Assembly (NCBI RefSeq): GCF_008369105.1
Contig: NZ_VINQ01000010.1
Span: 1 to 64,000 of the forward strand
Source: Aquicoccus porphyridii
Lineage (GTDB): Bacteria > Pseudomonadota > Alphaproteobacteria > Rhodobacterales > Rhodobacteraceae
Direction of reading: 5' to 3'
Length of the DNA stretch: 64,000 nt
The notes beneath the pieces were generated by a model. The model had not been told where the DNA came from, did no database searches, and saw nothing but the letters and a program-made list of their open reading frames with translations. Position 1 is the first letter of the stretch. Each line of letters begins with the position of its first letter. A program made the translations under genes and the position numbers. Shown one piece after another: positions 62,455 to 64,000 of the stretch.

Positions 62455-63417
62455 CTATTCCTCCTTGAGCGGTCTGGACAGCAGGGTTTGCAGGGCCTCT
62501 GCGGCGCTGAGGTGGCCGGCGCAGAGATCGGCGACGGTGGCGCAGATCGGCATGTCGATCGCCAGTTCGGCGGCCCATTCGGTGACGGCGCGGGCGGTGG
62601 CGACACCTTCGACGGTGATCATGGGATCGACGTCTTCGCCGCGGCCAAGCGCGAGGCCATGGCGATAGTTGCGCGAAAGTTCCGAGGTGCAAGTGAGCGC
62701 CAGGTCGCCGAATCCCGAAAGCCCCATCAGGGTTTCGGGACGGGCGCCGCGCTTGAGGGCGAGGCGCTGCATCTCGGCAAAGCCGCGGGTCATCAGCGCG
62801 GCGCGGGCGCTGTCGCCCAGCCCGAGACCGATCGAGGCGCCACAGGCGATGGCGATGACGTTCTTGAGCGCGCCGCCCAGCTCGGCGCCGGTGGTGTCGG
62901 TGCTGCGATAGATGCGCAGGTTGGGCGTTGTCAGGGACTGTTGCAGGGTCTTTCCGGCATCGTCGTCGGCGCAGGCCAGCGTGAGCGCGGTGGGCAGGCC
63001 GGTGGCGATGTCGGTGGCAAAGCTGGGGCCGGTGAGGATGGCGGGCAGCGCATCGGGGGCGTGGCGGGCGATGGTCTCGGCCGGGCCGAGATGGGTTTCA
63101 AGGTCGATCCCCTTGCAGCAGGCGACGAAAGGGCGTGCGCCGAGCGTTGCGCCGTGGTCGTCGAGAAAGCCGCGCAGGGTCTGCATCGGGACCGAGATGA
63201 GCGCGGGGATGTCAGCGGGAAGCGCGCCGATATCGTCGGTCAGAAGGATGTTGTCGGGCAGGCGCGGTCCGGGCAGGCGCCGGGTGTTCTGCCGCGTGTT
63301 GCGCATCTCGGCGACATGGTCGGGGTCTTGCGCCCAGAGCAGGATGTCGCCGCCGTTCTGTGCGAGCGAGATAGCCAGCGCGGTGCCGAACGCACCCGAT
63401 CCGAGGATTGCGATCAT
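62455..63417 (-). CDS. gpsA: glycerol-3-phosphate dehydrogenase [NAD(P)+]
   Basis: 320 aa from the ATG at 63417, overlapping the tsaD stop by 4 bp. The NAD site is [16 protein letters not shown], and CKGIDLET and [15 protein letters not shown] follow; the catalytic Lys is in [15 protein letters not shown]-terminal block is [12 protein letters not shown]. It makes glycerol-3-phosphate for phospholipids. The order tsaD-gpsA-yciI-EVE is tightly packed. Confidence 0.97.
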   Translation of the reverse strand: MIAILGSGAFGTALAISLAQNGGDILLWAQDPDHVAEMRNTRQNTRRLPGPRLPDNILLTDDIGALPADIPALISVPMQTLRGFLDDHGATLGARPFVACCKGIDLETHLGPAETIARHAPDALPAILTGPSFATDIATGLPTALTLACADDDAGKTLQQSLTTPNLRIYRSTDTTGAELGGALKNVIAIACGASIGLGLGDSARAALMTRGFAEMQRLALKRGARPETLMGLSGFGDLALTCTSELSRNYRHGLALGRGEDVDPMITVEGVATARAVTEWAAELAIDMPICATVADLCAGHLSAAEALQTLLSRPLKEE

Positions 63418-64000
63418 GCCTTTGCTCCTTTCTTGCCCGAGCCCAGAAGGGCCGGAAGATTTGCGTCGAGCGGCCAGCGCGGGCGGGCGGCCAATGTCAT
63501 ATCGTCCTGTTCGCCCGCGGCAAAGCGTTCGAGCCCGGCATAGGCGATCATCGCCGCGTTGTCGGTGCAAAGCGCCAATGGCGGGGCGAGGAAACGGATG
63601 GCGTGATCGGCGGAAAGCGTCTCTAACCTTGCCCGAATGGCGCTATTCGCGGCAACCCCCCCGGCCACGGCGAGGACCGGCGAGGCGGGGTTCTCCGCGA
63701 GGTAGAGCGTCAGCGCGCGGGCGGTTTTCTCGGCCAGCACATCGACCACGGCGGCCTGGAAAGAGGCGCAGAGGTCGGCGCGGTCCTGCCGGGTGAGGCC
63801 GCCCTTGTCGGTGACAATCGCATCGCGGGCGCGCAGGAGCGCGGTTTTCAACCCCGAGAACGAGAGGTCGCAACCGGGCCGATCCAGCAGCGGGCGGGGG
63901 AAGCGGAAGCGGGTGGGGTTGCCATGTGCGGCCTCGGCCTGAACCGCGGGACCGCCGGGTTGGGGCAGGCCGAGAAGGCGGGCGGTCTTGTCGAAGGCTT
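63414..64000 (-). CDS. tsaD: tRNA N6-adenosine threonylcarbamoyltransferase TsaD, C-terminal part
   Basis: The frame is open to the right edge and carries about 195 codons of a protein normally about 360 long; the N-terminal half is outside. Seen are [11 protein letters not shown], then [12 protein letters not shown] and the nucleotide-binding [17 protein letters not shown], with [13 protein letters not shown] at the end. It transfers the threonylcarbamoyl group to tRNA A37. Its partner tsaE is at 49582. Confidence 0.96.
   Translation of the reverse strand, partial: AFDKTARLLGLPQPGGPAVQAEAAHGNPTRFRFPRPLLDRPGCDLSFSGLKTALLRARDAIVTDKGGLTRQDRADLCASFQAAVVDVLAEKTARALTLYLAENPASPVLAVAGGVAANSAIRARLETLSADHAIRFLAPPLALCTDNAAMIAYAGLERFAAGEQDDMTLAARPRWPLDANLPALLGSGKKGAKA

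Noticed and set aside
1-64000. CRISPR array, rRNA operon, intact prophage
   Set aside because: No regularly spaced repeats with unique spacers, no rRNA sequence and no structural phage genes were seen.

Overview
The window reads as a chromosomal segment of an alphaproteobacterium of the Rhodobacterales (Roseobacter/Rhodobacter type). Evidence: GC-rich core genes, the RegB-SenC-RegA redox regulon locus, the mnmE-mnmG-rsmG-parA-parB cluster beside a maf-aroE-coaE-dnaQ-secB cluster, the tsaE-amgK-murU-addB-addA-trxA run, and short intergenic repeats of the kind seen in this order. The species cannot be named from sequence alone.

Left edge (1 to about 5,390) is a lower-GC genomic island. It holds the end of an IS21-like element that has cut off the 5' part of a poly-gamma-glutamate hydrolase (DUF867) gene, a TIR-domain protein, a structured inverted-repeat element, a divergent Gfo/Idh/MocA-type oxidoreductase, a small Cys-containing protein followed by a textbook terminator, a displaced 3' half of a tRNA-Cys gene (an attachment-site scar), and a P4-type tyrosine integrase next to an intact tRNA-Leu(CAG). 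The TIR / oxidoreductase / small-protein set is the best candidate here for an undescribed (possibly anti-phage) system, but this is inference.

From 5,618 to 23,401 the core carries an NDUFA9-like NAD(P)-binding protein, uppP, gltD - GFA protein - gltB, mtgA, fzlA, queG, a hydantoinase, grpE-hrcA (minus strand), and rph-rdgB-hemW-ybaN. From 23,396 to 33,465 comes the replication/segregation hub: parB, parA, rsmG, mnmG, mnmE and rho run leftward, maf, aroE, coaE and dnaQ run rightward, and the 550-bp gap between rho and maf has DnaA boxes and an AT-rich tract and is very probably oriC. Two parS sites lie inside rsmG and at the start of mnmG, 3-5 kb from the putative origin.

From 33,469 to 50,064: secB, fxsA, a Tim44-like protein, mltA, Smr, an MFS transporter, hslVU, a capsule-transferase-like protein, and the minus-strand tsaE-amgK-murU-addB-addA-trxA operon (tRNA modification, cell-wall recycling, recombination, redox). 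From 50,106 to 64,000: a kinase-less PAS protein, regB/senC/regA, a candidate structured RNA behind regA, an HD hydrolase, two tandem paralogous secreted proteins, an IS5 remnant, an unassigned methyltransferase-like gene, ahcY, a ketopantoate-reductase-like gene, DUF2853, and EVE, YciI, gpsA and tsaD (the last truncated by the window edge).

Cross-cutting signals: a 46-bp GC-rich intergenic repeat occurs three times, each just behind a plus-strand gene, and a 9-mer GTTAGAGMC occurs eight times in the core with a bias in orientation relative to the putative origin.
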